Program-made: the position numbers and the translations under genes
Origin: an uncultured bacterium
Lineage (GTDB): Bacteria > Cyanobacteriota > Vampirovibrionia > Gastranaerophilales > Gastranaerophilaceae
DNA: 18,193 nt
Direction: 5' to 3'
Assembly (NCBI GenBank): GCA_947365485.1
Contig: CANAXK010000009.1
Span: forward strand, 1-18,193
The notes under the pieces: generated by a model
The model's database searches: none
What the model was told of the DNA's origin: nothing
What the model saw: only the letters and a program-made list of their open reading frames with translations
Shown here: in pieces, positions 1 to 6,922 of the stretch
How the letters are laid out: each line of letters begins with the position of its first letter
Numbering within the stretch: position 1 is the first letter of the stretch

Positions 1-1117
1 TATCACCTGCGTAAACTTCTGTTTCTTCAAGACGTTGGTCAGCATACATACGAACCAATCTTGAAATACGTTCTTTCTTACCGTTAGTTGAGTTAAGAAC
101 GTAAGAACCGGAAGTGATTACGCCTGAGTAAACTCTCAAGAATGTCAAACGACCTACGAATGGGTCTGTCATAACCTTGAATGACAAAGCTGAGAACGGT
201 TCAGTATCAGAAGAGTGTCTTTCAGTTTTTGTACCGTCTTCCAATTCACCTTCAATAGCCTTAACGTCAACAGGTGATGGCATATAATCAACAACATTGT
301 TAAGAAGAAGCTGAACACCTTTGTTCTTGAACGCTGTACCGCAGCATACAGGAACGATTTTGTTATCGCAAACAGCTTTTCTTAAGCCTGCTTTTAATTC
401 TTCAATAGTGATTGAATCAGGGTCTTCGAAGAATTTTTCCATCAAAGCGTCGTCTTCTGATGCGATAGCTTCAACCATTGCATCGTGGTATTCCTTAGCT
501 TTTTCTGCCAATTCAGCAGGGATTTCTTCTTCTCTGATATCAGTACCCAAATCGTTAGTGTAGATTTCAGCCTTCATAGTCATCAAGTCAACAAGGCCTG
601 TAAACTTGTCTTCTGCACCGATTGGCAACTGGATAGGAACAGCGTTAGCACCTAATCTGTTTTTGATTTGGTCTACTACACGGTAGAAGTCAGCACCTGT
701 TCTGTCCATTTTGTTAACGAATACCATACGAGGTACTTCGTATCTGTTAGCCTGTCTCCAAACTGTTTCTGATTGTGATTGAACGCCGCCTACTGCACAG
801 AATACAGCAACAACACCGTCCAATACACGGAGAGAACGTTCTACTTCGATTGTGAAGTCAACGTGGCCCGGTGTGTCGATGATGTTAATCTGGTGGCCTT
901 TCCATTCAGCTGTTACAGCTGCTGATTGGATTGTGATACCGCGTTCTTTTTCTTGTTCCATAAAGTCGGTTACAGCTGCGCCGTCATGAGTTTCACCGAT
1001 TTTGTGTGTTTTACCTGTGTAGAACAGGATACGTTCAGTTGTAGTGGTTTTACCTGCGTCAATGTGAGCAGCAATACCAATATTTCTGATTTTCTCTAAT
1101 GGAGTTTTTCTAGCCAT
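1..1117 (-). CDS. fusA: Elongation factor G, N-terminal part (cut by window edge)
   Basis: EF-G is the GTPase that drives tRNA and mRNA translocation on the ribosome and, with the recycling factor, splits post-termination ribosomes. The 372 codons present start [20 protein letters not shown] and contain G1 AHIDAGKTT (about residues 17-25), the switch region with RGITI, G3 DTPGHVDF (about 81-88) and G4 NKMD (about 135-138), then the start of domain II. A full EF-G is near 690-700 residues, so roughly the second half lies beyond position 1. The ATG at 1117 follows an AAGGAAA ribosome-binding site. The gene is transcribed away from mscL, so rpsL and rpsG are not immediately upstream, unlike the usual str operon. 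The motifs look like the canonical housekeeping copy rather than a resistance-type paralog. Confidence 0.97.
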   Translation of the reverse strand, partial: MARKTPLEKIRNIGIAAHIDAGKTTTTERILFYTGKTHKIGETHDGAAVTDFMEQEKERGITIQSAAVTAEWKGHQINIIDTPGHVDFTIEVERSLRVLDGVVAVFCAVGGVQSQSETVWRQANRYEVPRMVFVNKMDRTGADFYRVVDQIKNRLGANAVPIQLPIGAEDKFTGLVDLMTMKAEIYTNDLGTDIREEEIPAELAEKAKEYHDAMVEAIASEDDALMEKFFEDPDSITIEELKAGLRKAVCDNKIVPVCCGTAFKNKGVQLLLNNVVDYMPSPVDVKAIEGELEDGTKTERHSSDTEPFSALSFKVMTDPFVGRLTFLRVYSGVITSGSYVLNSTNGKKERISRLVRMYADQRLEETEVYAGD

Positions 1118-1149
1118 TGTCTTAGTTTCCTTTATATTTTTAGTACTAC

Positions 1150-1178
1150 TTTATACTTTTATTTTATTCTCACATAAA
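1150..1178 (-). promoter_or_regulatory. Candidate promoter of fusA
   Basis: On the minus strand, TTTATG (1178-1173) is followed after 17 bases by TATAAA (1155-1150). A start near 1143 would give a leader of about 25 bases that includes the AAGGAAA site. The -35 match is weak, so this is tentative. Confidence 0.35.
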
Positions 1179-1213
1179 CATGTTTTGAGCACAAGGGGTG
1201 CGCATTTTGGCAA

Positions 1214-1242
1214 TTGTATAAAACATGAACATTTGTTACAAT
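1214..1242 (+). promoter_or_regulatory. Candidate promoter of mscL
   Basis: TTGTAT (1214-1219) and TACAAT (1237-1242) are separated by 17 bases. The predicted start near 1249 leaves about 21 bases before the mscL ATG, with AAGGAG just before it. It is divergent from the fusA promoter in the same 152-base gap. Confidence 0.5.
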
Positions 1243-1269
1243 AAGACTGATAATTAAAAAGGAGTTTAT

Positions 1270-1722
1270 ATGTTCAAAAACCTTGCAAACGAATTGAAAG
1301 AATTTATCCTGCGCGGAAACGTGCTTGACATGGCAGTAGGTATAATTATCGGCGCGTCTTTCGGCAAAATCGTTGACTCGCTTGTCAAAGACATCATCAT
1401 GCCTCCAATCGGACTGCTGCTGGGCAAAGTCGATTTTTCAAACCTGTATTTCCAGATTTATCCGTACGGCGAGCATTTTAATTCACTGGAAGCAGCAAAG
1501 GCAGCAGGCGCTGTCACAATAAATTACGGGATGTTTCTTAACAACGTGATAAGCTTTCTGATTGTTGCCTGCGCGGTGTTTGCAATAATAAAGGCGATTA
1601 ACACAATGAAAAACAGACTCTGCAAAGAAGAAAAGGCAACAACAAAGCAGTGCCCGTACTGCTTCACCACCATAGATTTGAACGCAACAAGATGCCCTAA
1701 CTGCACCTCCGAATTGGGTTAA
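1270..1722 (+). CDS. mscL: Large-conductance mechanosensitive channel with C-terminal zinc ribbon
   Basis: MscL is a pentameric inner-membrane channel that opens under high membrane tension and releases solutes during osmotic downshock. The 150-residue protein has the MscL N-terminal amphipathic start, TM1 with the [20 protein letters not shown] signature (about 20-39), a periplasmic loop (about 55-85) and TM2 (about 88-111). The usual C-terminal helical bundle is replaced by a CxxC-x10-CxxC zinc ribbon (C128, C131, C142, C145; CPYC and CPNC knuckles). I recall similar tails in cyanobacterial MscL proteins. The start has an AAGGAG site 5 bases upstream. The gene lies 62 bases before pyrH on the same strand and could be partly co-transcribed, although pyrH has its own candidate promoter. 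Confidence 0.96.
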   Translation: MFKNLANELKEFILRGNVLDMAVGIIIGASFGKIVDSLVKDIIMPPIGLLLGKVDFSNLYFQIYPYGEHFNSLEAAKAAGAVTINYGMFLNNVISFLIVACAVFAIIKAINTMKNRLCKEEKATTKQCPYCFTTIDLNATRCPNCTSELG

Positions 1723-1733
1723 CACACGCAGCC

Positions 1734-1762
1734 TTTACAAATGAACTTTTTTTTACTAAAAT
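1734..1762 (+). promoter_or_regulatory. Candidate promoter of the pyrH-frr-cdsA-rnc cluster
   Basis: TTTACA (1734-1739) is 17 bases from TAAAAT (1757-1762). The predicted start near 1769 falls at the beginning of the purine-rich GAGAGGAGAAG ribosome-binding site, giving a leader of only about 16 bases. Read-through from mscL is the alternative. Confidence 0.4.
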
Positions 1763-1784
1763 TGGGAGAGGAGAAGTATCAATA

Positions 1785-2504
1785 ATGGCTGAAACAAAAT
1801 ATAAACGTGTGTTACTAAAGGTGAGCGGAGAAGCGCTCATGGGCAAACAACAGTTCGGTATTGACTATGACCCTGTTGAGATGATTGCAAACGAAGTAAA
1901 ATCCATCTACGACAAAGGCGTTGAAGTCGCAATCGTAGTCGGCGGCGGAAACATTTTCCGCGGGATGAAAAACAGCGCGAAGCTCGGAATGGATCAGGCA
2001 TCAGGTGACTACGTCGGAATGCTTGCAACTGTCATGAACGCGGTTGTTTTACAATGTGCGCTCAAAAAGATTGACGTTGAATGCAGGGTTCAGACCGCCA
2101 TTGCAATGAACCAGATTGCAGAGCCTTACGTGCGCCACAGAGCAATCAGGCACCTTGAAAAAGGCAGGGTTGTAATTTTTGCGGCAGGAACAGGAAACCC
2201 GTTCTTTACGACTGACACGGCTTCTGCGCTTCGCGCGTCTGAAATCGACGCGGGCGTTATGTTGATGGCGAAAAACGGGGTTGACGGAGTTTATGACGAT
2301 GACCCTAAGACTAATCCTAACGCCAAAAAGATTGACAAGATGTCTTATGACGACATCATCAAAAAGGATTTGAAGGTTATGGACACTTCTGCGTGTGCGC
2401 TTTGCAAGCAGAACAAGATTCCAATAATTGTATTTGACTTTAACGCAAAGGGAAGCTTAACAAGAATTATGGACGGCGAAGCTGTCGGTACTTATGTAGG
2501 TTAA
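1785..2504 (+). CDS. pyrH: UMP kinase
   Basis: Bacterial UMP kinase phosphorylates UMP to UDP with ATP, the step that feeds all pyrimidine nucleotide synthesis. It is a hexameric cytosolic enzyme of the amino-acid kinase fold, unrelated to eukaryotic UMP/CMP kinase. The 239-residue length is typical. Visible motifs are the N-terminal KVSGEALMG (12-20), the glycine loop GGGNIFRG (53-60), [12 protein letters not shown] (75-86) and the UMP/ATP-site [11 protein letters not shown] (136-146). The ATG at 1785 follows a strong GAGAGGAGAAG site. It heads a cluster with frr 28 bases downstream, the conserved pairing in most bacteria, but rpsB and tsf are not upstream; mscL is there instead. Confidence 0.98.
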   Translation: MAETKYKRVLLKVSGEALMGKQQFGIDYDPVEMIANEVKSIYDKGVEVAIVVGGGNIFRGMKNSAKLGMDQASGDYVGMLATVMNAVVLQCALKKIDVECRVQTAIAMNQIAEPYVRHRAIRHLEKGRVVIFAAGTGNPFFTTDTASALRASEIDAGVMLMAKNGVDGVYDDDPKTNPNAKKIDKMSYDDIIKKDLKVMDTSACALCKQNKIPIIVFDFNAKGSLTRIMDGEAVGTYVG

Positions 2505-2532
2505 TAATATTTGAATATAAAAGGAGAAAATT

Positions 2533-3099
2533 ATGTCAGAAGCTCTTGAAGAAATGTATTTGTTCGGCGAAGAGAAAATGGAAAAAGCAATTGCGCAGAT
2601 GAAGCGCGAGTTTTCAGCCGTACGCACAGGGCGTGCAAACCCTGCAGTGCTTGACAGAGTTGTTGTAGACTACTACGGAGCACCAACCCCTATCAGACAG
2701 ATGGCGCAGGTTAGTGTAAGCGAAGGAACAACCCTTGTAATCACTCCTTTTGACAAGAGCATCATGAAAGAAATCGAAAAGGCAATAATCAAGGCTGAAT
2801 TGGGCGTTGCACCAAACAACGACGGCGTATGCATAAGGCTCAACTTCCCTCCCCTTACAGAAGAAAGAAGAAGAGAAACAGCAAAAGACGTTAAAAAATA
2901 CGGCGAAGACGCTAAAATCGGCGTGAGAAACGCAAGACGCGACATGGTTGATTCTTTGAAGAAAATTGAAAAGGAAGAAAACCTACCGGAAGATGTTGTA
3001 AAAGACAATCAGGACAAGATTCAGAAGCTCACAGACAAGTACGTTGGAATGATTGATGCTCAGGTAGCTGAAAAAGAAAAAGAGGTAATGACAGTATAA
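2533..3099 (+). CDS. frr: Ribosome recycling factor
   Basis: RRF mimics tRNA in shape and acts with EF-G to separate ribosomal subunits after termination; EF-G is encoded at the left edge of this window. The protein has 188 residues, close to the usual 185. It contains the family signature region FSAVRTGRANPAVLD (27-41), the DYYG segment with PIRQMAQVSV, and the hinge and second helical domain NFPPLTEERR followed by a long charged helix. An AAGGAG site lies 9 bases before the ATG. Its stop overlaps the cdsA start by one base (TAATG at 3097-3101), so cdsA translation is probably coupled to it. Confidence 0.98.
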   Translation: MSEALEEMYLFGEEKMEKAIAQMKREFSAVRTGRANPAVLDRVVVDYYGAPTPIRQMAQVSVSEGTTLVITPFDKSIMKEIEKAIIKAELGVAPNNDGVCIRLNFPPLTEERRRETAKDVKKYGEDAKIGVRNARRDMVDSLKKIEKEENLPEDVVKDNQDKIQKLTDKYVGMIDAQVAEKEKEVMTV

Positions 3100-3974
3100 T
3101 GATTTTAAGCAAAAGTATAACAAGGTTAATAACTGGTGTCGTTATTGGTTTGACATCACTGTGGGCAATAATGACAGGCGGACTTGCTATTGTAGTCCTT
3201 GTTCTTGCTATTGTTATGCTTGCTTCAAAAGAATACACTGAAATCCTTAAGCACAAAGGTTTCCTGCCAAGCCTTAGAATTATTCAGCTGTCAAGCTTAA
3301 TCTTTGCAGGGCTTGCGTATTTCAACAGGTTTGATTTAGTAGCTCTGGCATTCACGCTCTGCTCAATCATGGCGTTCATGTCAGTGCTGTTCAAAGGCAA
3401 ACAGCCTTATATAGCAAATGTCGCAACAACAATCCTCGGATTTGTTTACTGCGGCTGGTTTCCGCTCCATCTCCTGTTCTTGAGAGATTTGGGCAGCCAT
3501 CCGGTTTATCAGGGGTTTGTTAAGCAAAATGTGGGCGGAGAAGGCGCAGGATACGCAATACTACTGTTTTTCGCGGTAATTATGACTGACAGTTTCTGTT
3601 ACTACATTGGCTCGAAGTTTGGTAAGCACAAGCTTTCGCAGGTTATAAGCCCTAATAAGACAATTGAAGGTTCTATTGGCGGTACAGTGATGTGCTTAAT
3701 TTTCTGTCAGATTTTTGGCTGGGCTATTGGCATTGCTTGGTATCACTGCCTGGTGCTTGGCTTATTGATTGCGGCTTTTGCACAGATTGGTGATTTGTGC
3801 GAGTCAATGATAAAAAGGGACGCAGGGGTTAAGGATTCAAGCAACATTTTGCCGGGTCATGGCGGATTCTTAGATAGGACTGACAGCTACATTCTGACGA
3901 TTCCTGTGGTTCATTATTACCTTTATTTCTTTGTGGTCAACAACTTCATGGATTTGTTTAAAGGGATGTTCTAA
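3099..3974 (+). CDS. cdsA: Phosphatidate cytidylyltransferase (CDP-diglyceride synthase)
   Basis: CdsA makes CDP-diacylglycerol from phosphatidic acid and CTP, the branch point for membrane phospholipids. The 291-residue protein is a polytopic membrane enzyme with hydrophobic helices throughout. It carries the conserved SPNKTIEGSIGG segment (184-195) and the CDS signature from SMIKR through KDSSNILPGHGGFLDR (236-260), followed by TD. It is joined to frr upstream and rnc downstream by TAATG one-base overlaps. The uppS gene that commonly sits between frr and cdsA is absent, and no dxr or rseP follows, so this is a shortened form of the usual cluster. Confidence 0.96.
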   Translation: MILSKSITRLITGVVIGLTSLWAIMTGGLAIVVLVLAIVMLASKEYTEILKHKGFLPSLRIIQLSSLIFAGLAYFNRFDLVALAFTLCSIMAFMSVLFKGKQPYIANVATTILGFVYCGWFPLHLLFLRDLGSHPVYQGFVKQNVGGEGAGYAILLFFAVIMTDSFCYYIGSKFGKHKLSQVISPNKTIEGSIGGTVMCLIFCQIFGWAIGIAWYHCLVLGLLIAAFAQIGDLCESMIKRDAGVKDSSNILPGHGGFLDRTDSYILTIPVVHYYLYFFVVNNFMDLFKGMF

Positions 3975-4648
3975 TGCTTGAGGAGCTCTTTGGCATAACA
4001 GAAGAAAACGAGCTTGTTAAGACAGCGCTCACCCATCCTTCTTACACAAAGGAAAACAACTTTGACTCGCTGGAAAACTACGAGAGGCTGGAGTTTTTCG
4101 GTGATTCAGTGTTAAAGCTTTTCACCTCGAAGCTTTTGTACACGATTTACCCGAAATCACCGGAGGGCGAGCTTTCCAAGATTCGTTCAATCCTCGTATC
4201 TGACGCAATACTTTACCAGGTCGGAGTAAAGATTGGTTTGGACAAGCTTATCCTGCTCGGGCCTGCGGAAGAGAAGCAGGGCGGAAGGAAAAGGGAATCC
4301 AACATTGCCTGTGCTCTGGAGGCGCTGCTTGGCGCGTGTTTTCTAAACGGGAAGCAGAATGAGATAGAGAAGTTTATCAACGATTACATAATGGTGTACT
4401 CGGAAGACATTGACAAGCATTTTGAGAAGTACAACGCAAAGGACATTCTCCAGCAATACACGCAGGGGGTAAACAAGACTCTTCCGGTTTACCGCACTGT
4501 AGAGGTCAAGGGTCCTGCTCACAAGCCGGAGTTTGTTGTGGAGGTGGAGTGGAACGGTGAAATCATTGCAACAGCTTCTGGAAAATCAAAAAAGGAAGCG
4601 CAGCAGAATTGCGCGCTTGAGGCGTGCAGGAAGCTCGGTGCAATATAA
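3974..4648 (+). CDS. rnc: Ribonuclease III
   Basis: RNase III is a homodimeric, Mg-dependent endonuclease that cuts double-stranded RNA, including rRNA precursors. The 224-residue protein has the nuclease domain (about 1-145) with signature YERLEFFGD (36-44, catalytic E40 and D44) and the second catalytic helix IACALEALLG (111-120), followed by a double-stranded RNA-binding domain (about 155-222). The second helix is odd: by alignment with the usual ADxxEA pattern, the metal-binding Asp is Cys113 here, while Glu116 is kept. The start overlaps the cdsA stop (TAATG), with AAGGGATG just upstream. It is the last gene of the cluster; no hairpin terminator is visible in the 75 bases after it. Confidence 0.96.
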   Translation: MLEELFGITEENELVKTALTHPSYTKENNFDSLENYERLEFFGDSVLKLFTSKLLYTIYPKSPEGELSKIRSILVSDAILYQVGVKIGLDKLILLGPAEEKQGGRKRESNIACALEALLGACFLNGKQNEIEKFINDYIMVYSEDIDKHFEKYNAKDILQQYTQGVNKTLPVYRTVEVKGPAHKPEFVVEVEWNGEIIATASGKSKKEAQQNCALEACRKLGAI

Positions 4649-4669
4649 AATTTTCCACCAAACGTATGA

Positions 4670-4697
4670 TTGCTTGCCGGCTTGATTTATCTATAAT
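4670..4697 (+). promoter_or_regulatory. Promoter of the small RRWYD-repeat gene
   Basis: TTGCTT (4670-4675) is 16 bases from a perfect TATAAT (4692-4697). The predicted start near 4704 leaves about 20 bases to the ATG at 4724, including GGGAGAGGA. Confidence 0.55.
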
Positions 4698-4723
4698 TAG
4701 AATGTGTATTGGGAGAGGATTTG

Positions 4724-5047
4724 ATGAACAGACGCTGGTACGATTCAAATGAGCATACTGAAAGAGCTTTGTCGTTACTAAAAGACATGGACGAAGTCAA
4801 AAGACGTTCTCTATCAAGAGACTTAACAAATGTTGTAAAACAGATTAAGGAGCTACGCGAAGAGGACGAAGAACAAGATGTAAGCATCGGAATCGACAGG
4901 GTTTTGGGTCTGTACAAAATTTCTAATTCAAGAAGATGGTATGACAAAGTGAGCATTTTATCTTATGCCCTAAAAACAATGTCTACACTTCCAAAAGAAG
5001 ATTTTTACAACATCATGGAAGGCTTGTCTTCTTCACTTTCCGCTTAG
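4724..5047 (+). CDS. Small hypothetical protein with two RRWYD motifs
   Basis: I do not recognise this 107-residue protein. It is hydrophilic, lacks a signal peptide or membrane segment, and is probably a cytosolic helical protein. RRWYD occurs twice (residues 3-7 and 70-74), each time followed by a similar amphipathic helix (ERALSLLKDM and SYALKTMSTL), which suggests an internal duplication. A charged stretch rich in Lys, Glu and Asp lies between (about 38-52). I chose the ATG at 4724 because GGGAGAGGA sits 5 bases before it; an in-frame TTG at 4709 would place that site inside the coding region. It has its own promoter, and its 3' end overlaps the convergent hydrolase gene by 15 bases. Confidence 0.85.
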   Translation: MNRRWYDSNEHTERALSLLKDMDEVKRRSLSRDLTNVVKQIKELREEDEEQDVSIGIDRVLGLYKISNSRRWYDKVSILSYALKTMSTLPKEDFYNIMEGLSSSLSA

Positions 5048-5953
5048 GATTGAGACAACTGTATCAACTTTACCCGAATCCATACCGTGACCTCCAAGTT
5101 TGAGTATAGTAAGACTTGATAAATTCTGGCATTTTGCAGCAAGATTTTTTGACGAATCTGGTTTAATCAAAAAATCATTTTTAGAATGAATAATATCCAC
5201 AGGAGCCTTAATCTCATTGAGACAATCATTTATCCTGAATAATTTAACAAGCGGTCTTCTTAAAATCTTAAAATTCTTAAATAAAAATCTGATATACTTT
5301 GGAAGTTTATTTCGTGTACCCTTTTCAAAGTTTACAGTCTCATGTTCAAGAGAATCAATCGAAGAAACCAGTATCAATCTTCCTATATCCGGATTCTTTT
5401 GTACAAGCTTACTGGCAGCAAAGCCGCCAAAACTGTGACCTAAAACACAAATATCTTCAGCCTTGATTCCTTTTTCTTTTTTTAAATAATCGAGAGCCTG
5501 AGTTGTATCTTCTACAAAAGTTTTAGGGCTAACTGTTGCAGGCTTATTTTTTCCAAACCCTCTATACTCTGGTGCAAAAATTGCATAAGGAGTTTTTTCT
5601 AAAACGTTTTCATACAACAATTGCAAATTAGAAATATTTTGGCTTGTGCCGTGCAAGGCTATCAAATACTTTTTCCTGTCATCTTTATTAATATCCCAGG
5701 CATAGCTTTTACCAAGTTTTATTTCTTCAGTAAAAGGCGCTAATGCAGGTGAAACAGATTGGATTCTTCTTCTTGAAGCCTGAAGAGAGCGTTCAAAAAG
5801 TTTATTCACATAAAGAATCACAGGGTTTAGATTCGCAAGTGATATTTTTTTGGCAGGTTCATAGGTATATGACTTGAATCCCGGCTGATAATTTTGACGA
5901 TACTGAGTATTATAGTTATAAGAACTATAATAATTTTGTGATTGGATTTTCAT
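5033..5953 (-). CDS. Alpha/beta-hydrolase family protein with N-terminal low-complexity leader
   Basis: This is a probable serine hydrolase of the alpha/beta fold; the substrate is unknown. In the 306-residue form, the oxyanion segment LHGTS is at 100-104, the nucleophile elbow GHSFGG at 172-177 (Ser174), the acid is probably Asp260 (HSKND) and the catalytic His is His289 (GGHG). The first 30 residues are rich in Tyr, Asn and Gln and end in PGFKSYTYE, with no hydrophobic signal peptide. The frame is open further upstream to 6049, but I prefer the ATG at 5953: a good promoter (5964-5992) lies within the extension, and the first residues from 5953 resemble a leader I associate with gut Melainabacteria proteins. 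There is no ribosome-binding site before 5953, so the mRNA may be nearly leaderless. The gene looks more AT-rich than its neighbours. Confidence 0.85.
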   Translation of the reverse strand: MKIQSQNYYSSYNYNTQYRQNYQPGFKSYTYEPAKKISLANLNPVILYVNKLFERSLQASRRRIQSVSPALAPFTEEIKLGKSYAWDINKDDRKKYLIALHGTSQNISNLQLLYENVLEKTPYAIFAPEYRGFGKNKPATVSPKTFVEDTTQALDYLKKEKGIKAEDICVLGHSFGGFAASKLVQKNPDIGRLILVSSIDSLEHETVNFEKGTRNKLPKYIRFLFKNFKILRRPLVKLFRINDCLNEIKAPVDIIHSKNDFLIKPDSSKNLAAKCQNLSSLTILKLGGHGMDSGKVDTVVSILSGK

Positions 5954-5963
5954 AGTACATGAG

Positions 5964-5992
5964 ATTGTAAGCAAAACATTTTTAAATTTCAA
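5964..5992 (-). promoter_or_regulatory. Promoter of the alpha/beta-hydrolase gene
   Basis: On the minus strand, TTGAAA (5992-5987) is 17 bases from TACAAT (5969-5964). The predicted start near 5957 is only about four bases from the ATG at 5953. This decides against the longer open frame reaching 6049. Confidence 0.6.
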
Positions 5993-6020
5993 TACAATAA
6001 TCTCTACTTGTTTTTGTCTC

Positions 6021-6050
6021 TTGTTTATTCTAAGATTCAAGAGTGACAAT
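6021..6050 (+). promoter_or_regulatory. Candidate promoter of tpiA
   Basis: TTGTTT (6021-6026) is 18 bases from GACAAT (6045-6050). The predicted start near 6057 gives a leader of about 12 bases that contains AAGGGAGAAA. The -10 is imperfect and the assignment is tentative. Confidence 0.35.
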
Positions 6051-6068
6051 AAATAAGGGAGAAAAATT

Positions 6069-6863
6069 ATGTCAAGAAAACCAATTATTGCAGGAAACTG
6101 GAAAATGAATTTGCTTCAGGACGAAGCTAAGGCTTTGTTTGAAGGAATAAAGAATTTTACAAAAGATTTTACAGCACAACAATTGCCAACAGTTGTTATA
6201 GCACCTGTTTTCACTTCACTTAACGTTGTTGAAACAGAAAAATGCAACTGTGGCTGCGGCGGTGACAAAATCGCTATCGCTGGCCAAAACTGCCACTGGG
6301 AAAAATCAGGCGCATTCACTGGCGAAATCTCTGTTGAAATGCTTGCTGACGCTGGCTGCTCTTATGTAATCATCGGTCACTCTGAAAGAAGACAATACTT
6401 CTCAGAAACAGACGAAATGATTAATAAAAAAGCAAAAGCAATCCTTGCAGGCGGTTTGCTTCCTATCATCTGCTGTGGCGAAACTCTTGAACAAAGAGAA
6501 GCAGGTGTTACAGACCAGCACATCGCAACCCAAATCAGAGCAGCTTTGAACGGTTTGAGCGAAGAAGAAGTTGCAAAATCAGTTATCGCATACGAACCAA
6601 TCTGGGCAATCGGCACTGGCAAAACTTGCGACAGCGTTGAAGCTAACAGAGTTATCGCTATGATTAGAAACGTTGTTAAAGAAGTTTCTTCTGCTTCTGC
6701 AGGTGATTCAATCAGAATCCTTTACGGCGGTTCTGTAAAACCTTCTACAATCGAAGAACAAATGTCACAATCAGACATTGACGGCGCTCTTGTTGGCGGC
6801 GCAAGCTTGAAGGCTGACAGCTTCAACGAAATTATTGCTAATACTATGAAGGTTAGTGTTTAA
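6069..6863 (+). CDS. tpiA: Triosephosphate isomerase with a small Cys-rich insert
   Basis: TIM interconverts dihydroxyacetone phosphate and glyceraldehyde 3-phosphate in glycolysis and gluconeogenesis. The 264-residue protein has all catalytic motifs: GNWKMN with Lys12, the electrophile His104 in IIGHSERR, the base Glu176 in AYEPIWAIGTGK, and the phosphate-binding loops ILYGGSVKP and GALVGGAS. The catalytic His is normally near position 95, so about nine extra residues precede it. They match a Cys-rich loop, EKCNCGCGGDKI (57-68, Cys59, 61 and 63), just before the usual GAQN-type strand (AGQNCHW here). The function of the insert is unknown; it looks able to bind metal. The ATG follows AAGGGAGAAA. 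The gene ends at a strong terminator shared with alaS. Confidence 0.97.
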   Translation: MSRKPIIAGNWKMNLLQDEAKALFEGIKNFTKDFTAQQLPTVVIAPVFTSLNVVETEKCNCGCGGDKIAIAGQNCHWEKSGAFTGEISVEMLADAGCSYVIIGHSERRQYFSETDEMINKKAKAILAGGLLPIICCGETLEQREAGVTDQHIATQIRAALNGLSEEEVAKSVIAYEPIWAIGTGKTCDSVEANRVIAMIRNVVKEVSSASAGDSIRILYGGSVKPSTIEEQMSQSDIDGALVGGASLKADSFNEIIANTMKVSV

Positions 6864-6876
6864 TTTATTTTAGAAT

Positions 6877-6914
6877 AAAAAAAGGCGGGACGATTTCATC
6901 GTCCCGCCTTTTTT
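6877..6914. terminator. Bidirectional rho-independent terminator between tpiA and alaS
   Basis: A perfect 10-bp stem, GGCGGGACGA (6884-6893) with TCGTCCCGCC (6899-6908), has a 5-base loop. It is flanked by seven A on the left and six T on the right, so it forms a U-tailed hairpin on both strands. It sits between the convergent stops of tpiA (6863) and alaS (6923). Confidence 0.95.
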
Positions 6915-6922
6915 ATTATTAA

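Noticed and set aside
321..563. 80-codon plus-strand open frame within fusA
   Set aside because: It is antisense to clear EF-G coding sequence, with no ribosome-binding site and no recognisable product.
3975..4648. RNase III considered as a catalytically dead paralog because of Cys113
   Set aside because: All other catalytic residues and the RNA-binding domain are present, so I kept it as a real RNase III and listed the substitution as a finding.
5954..6049. Upstream extension of the hydrolase reading frame to 6049
   Set aside because: A good promoter (5964-5992) lies inside the extension and the added residues show no domain; the ATG at 5953 is the better start.
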